NCBI GenBank assembly: GCA_964617565.1
Contig: CAZTYH010000015.1
Location: 1 to 49,061 of the forward strand
Reading direction: 5' to 3'
Origin: JAKJGV01 sp964617565
GTDB lineage: Bacteria > Verrucomicrobiota > Kiritimatiellia > CAIQIC01 > JAGNIJ01
DNA: 49,061 nt
Part shown: positions 38,110 to 46,230 of the stretch, in pieces
Layout of the letters: every line of letters begins with the position of its first letter
How positions within the stretch are numbered: the stretch's first letter is position 1
The notes under the pieces: generated by a model
The model's input: the letters and a program-made list of their open reading frames with translations, nothing else
Databases searched by the model: none
What the model was told of the DNA's origin: nothing
Position numbers and translations under genes: made by a program

Positions 38110-38640
38110 ATGTCTGAGCCGACACCGCCCGCATTGCCGGACTTGCCGCAACAGGATCTCAGCGCAAAAGTGAACCAGGCCGGCGAAATTCTTGCCAAAA
38201 CGCATGGTGAAGGCGCGTCCTGGTTTTTCTGGATCGCAGGCCTTTCGGTGATCAATTCGGCCGTGGTTCTTTTGGGATCGCAATGGAGTTTCCTCATCGG
38301 ACTTGGAATTACACAGGTCATTGATGGTATTGCCCTGGCTGTTGTGCAGCAGGTTGGAGAGCATATTGCGACGACGGCGAAACTGGTGGCGTTCGGATTG
38401 GACGTCGTGGTCGCGGGCACATTTGCGTTATGGGGCATCCTGGCGATGAAACGCCACCGCTGGGCTTATGTTCTTGGGATGATTCTATACGCGCTGGATG
38501 GTTTGATCTTCCTCCTGGTGGGAGACTATCTCAGTCTCGGGTTCCATGTCTTCGCGCTGTTCTTCCTCTTCAAGGGATTCAAGGCGTGCGGTCAGTTGAA
38601 CAAGCTCCACGCCCTGACCGTGAGCGTCGCCGCGCCCTGA
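38110..38640 (+). CDS. Four-helix integral membrane protein
   Basis: A 176-residue protein with a proline-rich cytoplasmic start (MSEPTPPALPDLPQQDL) and about four membrane segments between residues 40 and 160. ATG 38110 is preferred to ATG 38095 since GGAGGGG lies six bases before it. It has no recognised domain and no charged residues in the helices that suggest transport. Confidence 0.65.
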   Translation: MSEPTPPALPDLPQQDLSAKVNQAGEILAKTHGEGASWFFWIAGLSVINSAVVLLGSQWSFLIGLGITQVIDGIALAVVQQVGEHIATTAKLVAFGLDVVVAGTFALWGILAMKRHRWAYVLGMILYALDGLIFLLVGDYLSLGFHVFALFFLFKGFKACGQLNKLHALTVSVAAP

Positions 38641-38691
38641 AGCGGGACACAGCGGAAAGAAGATATTTCCATGTAATAGTCTGTCCATCGC

Positions 38692-38724
38692 CGCCATTGT
38701 CTTTGTATAATAAAATTAATGGCG
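38692..38724 (+). promoter_or_regulatory. Inverted repeat around a TATAAT box before locus B
   Basis: CGCCATT (38692-38698) and AATGGCG (38718-38724) face each other over a 19-base interval that includes TATAAT (38706-38711). No good -35 element is found 16-18 bases upstream. The arrangement would suit an operator over a promoter that needs an activator. The locus B lipoprotein starts 60 bases downstream. Confidence 0.3.
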
Positions 38725-38783
38725 CAAGAGTGTTCCACGAGAGTCGGTGTTTGTTCGCAGGGATTTAAAGGGAGAGGGTTGTG

Positions 38784-40859
38784 ATGCGTTTACTCAGTTC
38801 GTTTCTTGCCGTGTCGCTGGCGCTTGTTCTTGCCGGCTGCGCCTCCGGATCCCGAAAGCGTTCCGGTGTGGAGACTTCCATGGCCGCCATGGAGTTGACC
38901 TTTCTTCCGCTCAACTTCAGCGGCGAAGTGCACGTGGATTTCAATGCCCATTTCGCCGGCTACGGAAAAATCGCCGTGCTGCCGTTCAAAGCGGCAGTGG
39001 ATATTGCAGGGCAATCGGTTCCCGATATCGTGACGACGGAACTGTTCAAAACATCAAAATATGAATTGATCGAGCGCGGCCAGATCGAAAGCGTTCTCAA
39101 GGAGCAGGAATTCCGGCTTTCGGGAGTGATTGACGAGGCGGCCGCGGTGGCGCTGGGGCGGGTCCTCGGTGTGCAAGGGGTGGTGATCGGCACGTTGTCC
39201 GAATATGGGTTGCAGAGGAGAGGTATTTCGACGGTCCCTTCCGTAGGCATGAGCATACGGATGATTGATACCACGTCGGGAAAGATCGTCTGGAGCGTAA
39301 GCCATTCGCTCGTGGGGTTCTCCGGCGAATCTCTTTCGCAGGTGGCGCAACGCGTCGCCGAAGAGATGATCACGGCGCTGAGCCGCGCGTGGATTGACAT
39401 GGGCGACCGGACGGCGCCGGGACTGCCGCCCCCCCGCGAAGTGTCCGCAAAGGGCGGGGTGCGTGAAGTGGTACTGGAATGGCCGACGCACACGTCGAAG
39501 CTGATTGCAGGATATGAAATACAGCGGCGCAATCCGGGTGAAGAGCAGTTCGTCACCGTGAAGCGGTTGGTCAACCAGCACGGCAAAATCGTTTATACGG
39601 ACACCGGATTGCTTGACCTGACCCAGTATGCATACCGGATTTTTACCGTGTCGCGCCTGGGCCTGATCAGTGCGGCGAGCGTGGAAACCGACGTAGTCAC
39701 GTTGGGTCCGCCGGCGCCGCCGATTTCGCCGACCGCTCAGAGCGGATTGGTTCGCGCCGTCGAGTTGGTGTGGTCAGAGCCTGCGGACGCGAACGTGGTG
39801 GGCTATGTGGTGAAGCGGCGTGATGCCGGTGTTTTCAAGGATCTCGCTCGGCTGCCCGGCAAGACAACGACGCGTTATATGGACCAGGGCGGTCGTGGCG
39901 CGCCGCTGGAGGATGGCAAGGTTTACAGCTACGTCGTCACTTCTTTTAATTACGCGAACATCGAGAGCGAGCCGTCCGTTGAGGTTCAGGCGCAGACATT
40001 GCCGCCGCCCGCGAAGGTGACGGGGCTCACCGCGCAGAGCGGTCTCGCGCGCGCGGTGGCACTGCATTGGGAGCCCAATCCGGAAGAACAGAAGGTGGAT
40101 GGCTACAAAGTTTTCCGGTCGGACAGTCTCGACGGCTCCTTCGTGTTGGTCGGTCGGACCGCAGGTCGGCTATCAGCGGAATATACCGATAGCAACCGGT
40201 CCTCGATGAAAGACAATACCCCTTACTATTACCAGGTCGCAGCCTTCAATTATCAGCAGTCGGACGGTGCGCTGTCGGACGTGGTTCGCGCCGTGACAAG
40301 ACCGGGCCCACCGCCTGCATCCGGTGTGCATGCTTCGAAGGGTGGCGTGAAATCGGTAGAGGTGTCATGGAGTCCGTCGCCGGGAAAAAACGTGGAGAGA
40401 TATCGCGTGCATCGAGCCGAGGGCGAGCAGGGCCGTTTTGTTCCCGTTGGAGAGACCGCCGCGGATGTGCATCGCTACCAGGACGGAAATTTGAGGGACG
40501 GGCAGGAATACCGATACCAGGTGACGGCGCTTGATGCCGACCAGCTTGAGAGCGATCCGACGGAGCCTGTCACCGGCGGCACGAAGCCCGCGCCTGCCGC
40601 CCCGGTGGTGACCGGTCGCGACACCAGCGGTGGCATCGAACTGGCGTGGAAGCATGACGATCCGGGCGCGATCGAGAAATACGTGGTTTATGAGTTGGGC
40701 TTTTTTGGACGGAGGAAGTTGGCGGAGACGGTTGATCGTCGCTATGTCCTGGAGTCACCGGCGGGCAAACGGATGCGGTTGGTGGTGACCGCCGTGGATC
40801 GCGACGGATTGGAAAGCAGTCCCAGCGAAACCGTAACGGGGCAGCGGAGCATGCAATAA
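38784..40859 (+). CDS. CsgG/LpoB-like lipoprotein with fibronectin type III repeats (locus B)
   Basis: The 691-residue paralogue of the protein at 29542. It has a lipobox (LAGC, about residue 19), a CsgG/LpoB-type domain at about residues 45-205 (KIAVLPFKAA, YELIERGQIESVLKEQE, GVQGVVIGTLSEYG) and about five fibronectin type III repeats to the C-terminus. The two proteins share the phrase order throughout the first domain. Start ATG 38784 follows GGGAGAGG; the GTG just before it is also possible. It opens the compact operon that continues to 46155. Possible roles: outer-membrane pore, scaffold for surface protein export, or activator of cell-wall enzymes. Confidence 0.88.
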   Translation: MRLLSSFLAVSLALVLAGCASGSRKRSGVETSMAAMELTFLPLNFSGEVHVDFNAHFAGYGKIAVLPFKAAVDIAGQSVPDIVTTELFKTSKYELIERGQIESVLKEQEFRLSGVIDEAAAVALGRVLGVQGVVIGTLSEYGLQRRGISTVPSVGMSIRMIDTTSGKIVWSVSHSLVGFSGESLSQVAQRVAEEMITALSRAWIDMGDRTAPGLPPPREVSAKGGVREVVLEWPTHTSKLIAGYEIQRRNPGEEQFVTVKRLVNQHGKIVYTDTGLLDLTQYAYRIFTVSRLGLISAASVETDVVTLGPPAPPISPTAQSGLVRAVELVWSEPADANVVGYVVKRRDAGVFKDLARLPGKTTTRYMDQGGRGAPLEDGKVYSYVVTSFNYANIESEPSVEVQAQTLPPPAKVTGLTAQSGLARAVALHWEPNPEEQKVDGYKVFRSDSLDGSFVLVGRTAGRLSAEYTDSNRSSMKDNTPYYYQVAAFNYQQSDGALSDVVRAVTRPGPPPASGVHASKGGVKSVEVSWSPSPGKNVERYRVHRAEGEQGRFVPVGETAADVHRYQDGNLRDGQEYRYQVTALDADQLESDPTEPVTGGTKPAPAAPVVTGRDTSGGIELAWKHDDPGAIEKYVVYELGFFGRRKLAETVDRRYVLESPAGKRMRLVVTAVDRDGLESSPSETVTGQRSMQ

Positions 40860-40874
40860 CTGGAGCGAACGACT

Positions 40875-41533
40875 ATGAAAAAGTTTCTGGCGGTTCTGAT
40901 ATGCGCGGTTTACGCCGGGCTGTTTCTGTGTGCCGGGGCGGATGAGGGTTCGCTTCCGCGGATCATGCTCCTGATGGATGAAAAGAATGTCGGCGGCTAC
41001 AGCGTGGACCAGGCGGAGATGGTGCTGGCGCAACATCTTCTGGACCTGGGCTATGACGTGGTGGATACGGAGCTTGTGAAGACCAGTCTCAAGCGGGACC
41101 AGGCGTTGCGGGCGATGACCGGGAGCGACCAGGCGGCGGCTGCGCTGGGGCTCGAGTTCGGCGCGGACATCATCATCGTTGGCCGAGCGGTGGCGAAGGG
41201 CTCGGCTTCGCAGATCGAGAATACGAAGCTGCGCGCCTACCAGGGAACCGTTACGGCAAAGGCGATCCGGACCGACACGGCCAAGCTGCTCGCGACGGCC
41301 GAGGCCACGGCAAGCAAAACCCACATGGATGATACCGCGGGCGGCAGCGANNNNNNNNNNNNNNNNNNNNNNNNNNNNNNNNNNNNNNNNNNNNNNNNNN
41401 NNNNNNNNNNNNNNNNNNNNNNNNNNNNNNNNNNNNNNNNNNNNNNNNNNTGGTGACGGATGAACCTTTTCAGCTTCAGGTTGTGAGCATCTCCGCGGGC
41501 AAGGTGGATACAAAGCTGGTGATGAAGGAGTGA
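40875..41533 (+). CDS. Secreted CsgG/FlgT-like domain protein (gap inside)
   Basis: A protein with a signal peptide (MKKFLAVLICAVYAGLFLCAGA). Its visible part has the alpha/beta pattern QAEMVLAQHLLDLGYDVVD and LEFGADIIIVGRAVA, like the CsgG, TolB-N and FlgT families: a fold that binds at the outer membrane or periplasm. The 100-N gap (41351-41450) interrupts it, and the post-gap end QLQVVSISAGKVDTKLVMKE is in another frame only because the gap length is a placeholder. It follows the lipoprotein gene by 15 bases, with GGAGCG before the ATG, and its stop touches the next start. Confidence 0.7.
41351..41450. other. Assembly gap of 100 N
   Basis: No shared bases on the two flanks. The coding frame before and after differs, showing that the real missing length is not 100 or that more is missing. 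Confidence 0.95.
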
Positions 41534-41535
41534 GC

Positions 41536-43479
41536 ATGTTTTCTGGTCGTTATGCCATGCGGGCGTGTGTCCGCTTGGGCGCAATCCTTCTATTAATGGC
41601 CGCCGGGGCCGGCTGGGCGGCTGAAGAATCGCTGCCGTTCGGCGGTCGGGATGCGGACGCGGCAAAGCGCGCCGCTTACTGGAAGGCGTTCGGCGAACAA
41701 CAGATCAAGCTTGCCGGTGACGAGATGAAAAACGCGACGCTTGGCGAGAAGGCCGCGTTCCTGACTCAGAAGATGGCCGAGAAAATGCATGAGCAGGGAA
41801 TGAAGCCGAACGACTCTTATGTCTTTGGACCGGGCGGCGGACGGTTGGGGCGCGCGGCCACGGGCGGGCGACTTGATGAAGGCACGTGCGGCGATATCGA
41901 AGCGGCCCAGCGGGCGATGCTTGCGGGGGCGGGCGTTCCGCCGGAGCGTATCGTTTCCTTCGTGGTGGACAAAGGAGATATCCAGACTTCCGTGTTCATG
42001 ACGGGTCCGATGACGATTGCGGACGTCAACGTCAACCATATCGGGCTCGGTGTTCTTGAAGAAGGAAAGACGACGCCGACCATGTTGGATCTGTGGCGGC
42101 AAGGCAGTGAAAGCGGATCGTTTGATCCCTCTGCATGGAAGAAGAAAACAATCGGCGAGCCATTGAAAGACTGGACGGATTGGGGGCAGGAGTCCGGCTA
42201 TGAGCGGGTGAAGTGGCAGGAAGGCGCCGTGCCGATGGCGAAGGATATTTCCAGTTACGCCGAGAAGGGTTTCGAAGAGGAGCGAAGTTTCAAGGAATCC
42301 GTTGACTGGTTGAATCGTGAGTACGAAGCGCTGCTGAAAGAGCAGGGGGCGGAAGTTGCGTCGCGAGCCTGGGAAGATATCCGGGATATTCCGCAGGAAG
42401 ATCTGGCAGGGAAAATTATTCCGGTTGTGGACAAATATCTCGAGGAAGTTCTCGGGGCCGATTTCGAGGATGAGCGTGATGAAATGCGCACCCGCGTGCT
42501 GAAGGAGTTGAACGAGCGGCAGAAAGTGAAGCGCGAAATGGAGCAGCAGGAGTCGGGTGATGTTCCGGTCCAACCCGTGGAAAATGAGTTGCTTGGTGAA
42601 GTGGACTCGACCCAGACGGATGCATTCAGCGAGTTGTGGGGGAAGAAGCTGGCCGGCCGGCAATTAGAGCGCGAAACGGACAACGCTGATCGTTTGCGGG
42701 AGGCCGAGGAATCGAGCGCAGCGCTGCTTTCTGATTGGTGGGATGCGGGGGTTGACTGGTTTGCCGAAGGCGAGGAAACTTATCGTTCCGTGCTCGATTG
42801 GTTCAGTTCAAACCTGCAGGGCAAGTGGGATGCGGAATCGCAATCCGCGGTGGCGGGGTGGAGTGCGGTTGCCCAGGAGCGTGCGTCCGCGGGGGATGCT
42901 GAAATTGAGCGCATGAGAGTTGAAGCGGACCGGCAATATGCGAATTTCCGGTATGCGTTAAATCGCATGGTGACGGACAGCGAAAGCGCTCTTGCCGCCG
43001 CGCAGTACGAGCGCGAGAACAGTTGGGGCGCCTGGTTCCAGAGCCTTGCGTTGAACACCCTGGGCGCGGCGGCCGGCGGATTCGGCGGGGGTTTCGGAGG
43101 GCGGTTGGGCTCGGGCATCATGGAAAAGGAGCTTTCACGCGAGTCAGACAGGGAAAAAGAAAAGAACGATGAATCCGCGGCCGACACGGCGGTCACAAGC
43201 GGCGGCGGCACGGTGTCCGATGGCGCGATAACCAGGCAAAAGCGTGGATCGAAAAAACGAAGCGCACTTTCCGCCAAGCAGAAGCGGAAAGCATCGGCGA
43301 AACCAAAAAGTGGGGTGGCAACAAGGAAGCCCATGCCCATCAAAACGCAGACATCCTCGCCGCCGCCACCACCACCGCCGCCTGCGCCCGTCTGCAATCA
43401 TACATGGGTTTCAAAACAGCTTTACTGCGGGGGGCCGTTCACGCCGTTTCAATGCGAAAAATGTGGAGCCTACTGGTGA
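41536..43479 (+). CDS. Secreted transglutaminase/papain-like protein with C-terminal zinc ribbon
   Basis: The 647-residue protein has a signal peptide (to about residue 27). Residues about 105-190 show GTCGDIEAAQRAML (Cys118), NVNHIGLGVL (His168) and TMLDLW (Asp185), the Cys-His-Asp order of transglutaminase/papain-like enzymes. A long acidic coiled region follows, then a glycine-rich helix (GAAAGGFGGGFGGRLG), basic residues, eight prolines and a C-terminal Cys/His module (CNHTW...FQCEKCGAYW). ATG 41536 is selected by AAGGAG five bases upstream. It could be a peptidase, amidase or cross-linking enzyme of the envelope; the triad is read by eye. Confidence 0.72.
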   Translation: MFSGRYAMRACVRLGAILLLMAAGAGWAAEESLPFGGRDADAAKRAAYWKAFGEQQIKLAGDEMKNATLGEKAAFLTQKMAEKMHEQGMKPNDSYVFGPGGGRLGRAATGGRLDEGTCGDIEAAQRAMLAGAGVPPERIVSFVVDKGDIQTSVFMTGPMTIADVNVNHIGLGVLEEGKTTPTMLDLWRQGSESGSFDPSAWKKKTIGEPLKDWTDWGQESGYERVKWQEGAVPMAKDISSYAEKGFEEERSFKESVDWLNREYEALLKEQGAEVASRAWEDIRDIPQEDLAGKIIPVVDKYLEEVLGADFEDERDEMRTRVLKELNERQKVKREMEQQESGDVPVQPVENELLGEVDSTQTDAFSELWGKKLAGRQLERETDNADRLREAEESSAALLSDWWDAGVDWFAEGEETYRSVLDWFSSNLQGKWDAESQSAVAGWSAVAQERASAGDAEIERMRVEADRQYANFRYALNRMVTDSESALAAAQYERENSWGAWFQSLALNTLGAAAGGFGGGFGGRLGSGIMEKELSRESDREKEKNDESAADTAVTSGGGTVSDGAITRQKRGSKKRSALSAKQKRKASAKPKSGVATRKPMPIKTQTSSPPPPPPPPAPVCNHTWVSKQLYCGGPFTPFQCEKCGAYW

Positions 43480-44387
43480 AAACACGTGCGCGCGGTTGTG
43501 GGGTTTTGTTGGGATTGGCCTTATTGCTGGTCGTGCCCAGTCGCGCTTTGGCGCAGTCTGAATCGCTTTGGGATCGCTATGTGGCCGGCGCGATTCTGCT
43601 GGAAGCGGAGGGATTGGATCGGCTGGATGACGCGCTGAAAATATTCGACGACGTCATTGCGCAGAAACCCGATTTCCAAAACGTGTACCTGGATGCGGGA
43701 GAGGCGTGCATTCTGCAATATGAATTGCGCGCGAAAGATCAGCCTGCCTGGCTTGACCGCGCGGAGGGGTACGTGAAGAAACTGCTCGAAGCACAACCGG
43801 ACAGTGCGGGCGCGCAAGTGTTGCTCGCCAAGATTGCGGGTGACCGCGGCTCGATGAGCAAAGCGCGTTATCATATAGCGCGCGCGTTGAAGTATGAGCC
43901 CGCGAATATCGAGGCGCGCTTGATCCGGCTTGCGCTCCTTGTCAGGGAAAACAAGGCCGATGAGGCGCTGGCGTTTGCAGAGGAAACGTCGCGCTACGCC
44001 GTGTCCGATCCGGCATTGCTCAAGCAAATGGGTGTCATGCTGTTACCGCTGGGAAAACCGGACGCTGTTCGCAAGTATCTGGCCCTGGCAAGGGAAGGTG
44101 GTCTTTCGGATGTGGGGCTGCTCAAGGTGCTGGCCGTTACTTATTCGCAGGAAAAACGGTATGCCGAGGCGGCACACCTGTTTGCCCGCGTGTGGGAAGG
44201 CGACCCGGACGATGTCGAGGCGCTGCTGCAGGCCGGTTACTGTCATGCTTTTGCGGGCGCTTACGATTATGCCGCATGGTTCACGGAGGCGTATCTCAAG
44301 GAATACCCCGATGATGTTGAGGCGGCGCGCAGGCTGAGCGATTACAGGAACAAGATGGGGGCTTCGGAGGGAGGAGGAGTGCCGTGA
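43476..44387 (+). CDS. Periplasmic TPR protein, first copy
   Basis: A 303-residue protein with a signal peptide (start MKTRARGCGVLLGLALLL, cleavage after SRALA) and tetratricopeptide-type helical pairs to the end. GTG 43476 overlaps the previous stop (GTGA) and has GGAG seven bases before it, which favours it over ATG codons inside the preceding gene. It is a paralogue of the protein at 45196; both have the phrase ILQYEL..QP.WLD.A. near the N-terminus. It should act as a binding scaffold in this operon's machine. Confidence 0.82.
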   Translation: MKTRARGCGVLLGLALLLVVPSRALAQSESLWDRYVAGAILLEAEGLDRLDDALKIFDDVIAQKPDFQNVYLDAGEACILQYELRAKDQPAWLDRAEGYVKKLLEAQPDSAGAQVLLAKIAGDRGSMSKARYHIARALKYEPANIEARLIRLALLVRENKADEALAFAEETSRYAVSDPALLKQMGVMLLPLGKPDAVRKYLALAREGGLSDVGLLKVLAVTYSQEKRYAEAAHLFARVWEGDPDDVEALLQAGYCHAFAGAYDYAAWFTEAYLKEYPDDVEAARRLSDYRNKMGASEGGGVP

Positions 44388-45199
44388 GAAAAGTTTCAAT
44401 CACTGCGGCCTTATGCATGGCCGTGCTGTGTCGCGGCGCGATGGCCAGTGCGCCGACGGAAGCGCTGCAGCGTCGCATCAAGCAAATTGAGGATGCCGTT
44501 GCCGGCGTGTGCGCGAAAGCGGATCGGGGGCAATTGAAGGAGCCGATGCGAGTTCAATTTCCATCCATCGGCGAGCAGGTGCCGGCGACTGATCTGCGGT
44601 TTGCCTATGACACGCTCGATCGCGATATGGACGCGGCGGTGGAGCAGATTGACCGGTTGGAGAAAAAGTTGCTCGCGCTGCGCAAACAAGAATCGGCGCA
44701 ACCGGAGCGTCCCTTAACCTTTGAAGAACGATTACGGCGCGCGGAAGCCGAAGCGCCTGCGCCGGCGGCCTCGCGTTCAGCTCCGGCGTTCGATGTTTTT
44801 CAATCGTACGAAGAGACGGTCCGCGACCGCCGCGCCATGCGGGATGCCCAGGCGGAGGCCGATATGGGGCGCGTGGCCGAGGAGCGCCGCCAGGCCGAGG
44901 CGCTTCAGACCGCGCGCAAGGAAGCCGAACAGAAGATCCAGGAGCAGAATCGCCAATGGCAGGAGGAACTCGATACTCAGGCTCGCAAACATGCGGAGGC
45001 GGAGGAGCAATGGAAGAGGGAGCACAGCGCCGGAGCATTTGTGAAAAATGCGGTGCGCACGGTGGTGGGCGGTGCCGTTACTTCTTTTGCCGGCGGGTTT
45101 GCCTCCAGTGTGGGAGGAGGGCTCGCCGACAAGGTGGTTCGCGACAACTTTTCAGGATTCAGGCCGAGAGGGGAATACGACAGGGAGGCGCATAAATGA
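44384..45199 (+). CDS. Secreted coiled-coil protein with glycine-rich C-terminal helix
   Basis: A 271-residue product with a signal peptide (MRKVSITAALCMAVLCRGAMA). It has coiled-coil stretches at about 25-105 and 145-210 (many Glu/Arg/Gln heptads) and a hydrophobic glycine-rich segment VVGGAVTSFAGGFASSVGGG near residues 225-248, of glycine-zipper appearance. The junction REHSAGAF resembles RENSWGAW before the glycine-rich helix in the protein at 41536. Start GTG 44384 overlaps the stop before it and follows GGAGGAGG. No family known; it could anchor in or bridge the outer membrane. Confidence 0.75.
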   Translation: MRKVSITAALCMAVLCRGAMASAPTEALQRRIKQIEDAVAGVCAKADRGQLKEPMRVQFPSIGEQVPATDLRFAYDTLDRDMDAAVEQIDRLEKKLLALRKQESAQPERPLTFEERLRRAEAEAPAPAASRSAPAFDVFQSYEETVRDRRAMRDAQAEADMGRVAEERRQAEALQTARKEAEQKIQEQNRQWQEELDTQARKHAEAEEQWKREHSAGAFVKNAVRTVVGGAVTSFAGGFASSVGGGLADKVVRDNFSGFRPRGEYDREAHK

Positions 45200-46155
45200 A
45201 GAAAGTGATTTTTTGCGCTTTAATTCTGTTGGGCTGTTTCGCAGGGGCTGCACGCGCAGATGATCCGTACGAGGCGGGTTTGGCGATTATTGATGGGGAA
45301 GGCTTTGCGGGACTGGATCGTGCGGTGGAGCAATTCAAGGTTGCGGTGGAATTGCCGGGTCGGGCGCGCGATGCGCGACTGGGGATTGCGCGGGCGCGGA
45401 TTCTTCAATACGAGCTTTCGGAGCAGCCTCGGTCAACGTGGTTGGATGAGGCGAGGGCGGAGTTGGATGTTCTGATTCGTGCGCGGGCGATGGATGCGGA
45501 GGCCCAGTTCCTGATGTCGCAACTCCTGTTGGACGAGCAAAAGCCCGACGAGGCTATGACCTTCCTGCGCCGCGCCGCACTGGCCGCTCCGGACCGCGAG
45601 GATATTGCCGGAGCATATTTTTATCGGTTGCTCGACCTGAACCAGATCGAGCAGGCGCGACTGTATGCGCAGCGGCGACTGCAGGATGCGCCGAGCGGCG
45701 CCATGGCGTTGTTGATGGCGCAAGGGTTGCTCGATGCGGGTCAGCCGCAGGCGGCGGAAGAATTGGCTTCGCTTGGATTGTCGGCGAATCCGAAGCAACC
45801 CGATCTGTTGGCGGTTTCGGCGCAGGCGTTGAAGGCGATGAGTGAGTACGAAAAGGCGATTGCGCGGCTCAACGAATTGCTGCGTGTTGCGCCGACTCGC
45901 AGCGAGGCGCTTTTCGAACTCGGCCTGCTGTATGGCATGATGAACAAATATGATCAGGCCATCGAATGGACGCGCGGGTTCCTCGATCTCGAGCCGGGGA
46001 ATATTTCGGCGCTGAATAATCTCGCCATCTATCTTGAGCAGCGAGGCGATCAGGCGGCCGCTGCAGCGGTTTGGCGGCAAATCCTTGAGCTGCCCGATGT
46101 CGAAACGGCCTTTCGCCGCCGGGCCGAAGATCGGCTCTCTGCCGCTGCAAAATAG
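45196..46155 (+). CDS. Periplasmic TPR protein, second copy
   Basis: A 319-residue protein with a signal peptide (MKKVIFCALILLGCFAGAARA) and TPR-type repeats, including the clear pairs SEYEKAIARLNELLRVAP and MNKYDQAIEWTRGFLDLEP. It is a paralogue of the protein at 43476, with matching early segments. The start overlaps the coiled-coil gene (ATGA). It is the last member of the coupled operon; the next gene begins 75 bases on. Confidence 0.85.
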   Translation: MKKVIFCALILLGCFAGAARADDPYEAGLAIIDGEGFAGLDRAVEQFKVAVELPGRARDARLGIARARILQYELSEQPRSTWLDEARAELDVLIRARAMDAEAQFLMSQLLLDEQKPDEAMTFLRRAALAAPDREDIAGAYFYRLLDLNQIEQARLYAQRRLQDAPSGAMALLMAQGLLDAGQPQAAEELASLGLSANPKQPDLLAVSAQALKAMSEYEKAIARLNELLRVAPTRSEALFELGLLYGMMNKYDQAIEWTRGFLDLEPGNISALNNLAIYLEQRGDQAAAAAVWRQILELPDVETAFRRRAEDRLSAAAK

Positions 46156-46207
46156 CTCTTTAGGTTGTCTTTTTTCAGTCGACGAGCACGCGTTATGGAT
46201 GAGATAA

Positions 46208-46222
46208 CCCCTCTTACAGGGG
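46208..46222 (+). promoter_or_regulatory. Small hairpin over the ribosome-binding site of the M23 gene
   Basis: CCCCT (46208-46212), loop CTTAC and AGGGG (46218-46222) form a five-pair stem; its 3' arm is part of the GGGGGG that serves as ribosome-binding site for ATG 46231. Translational control is possible but unproven. Confidence 0.2.
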
Positions 46223-46230
46223 GGTGCTTT

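Noticed and set aside
41453..41533. Frameshift in the CsgG/FlgT-like gene
   Set aside because: The frame change spans a 100-N placeholder gap, so it says nothing about the real sequence.
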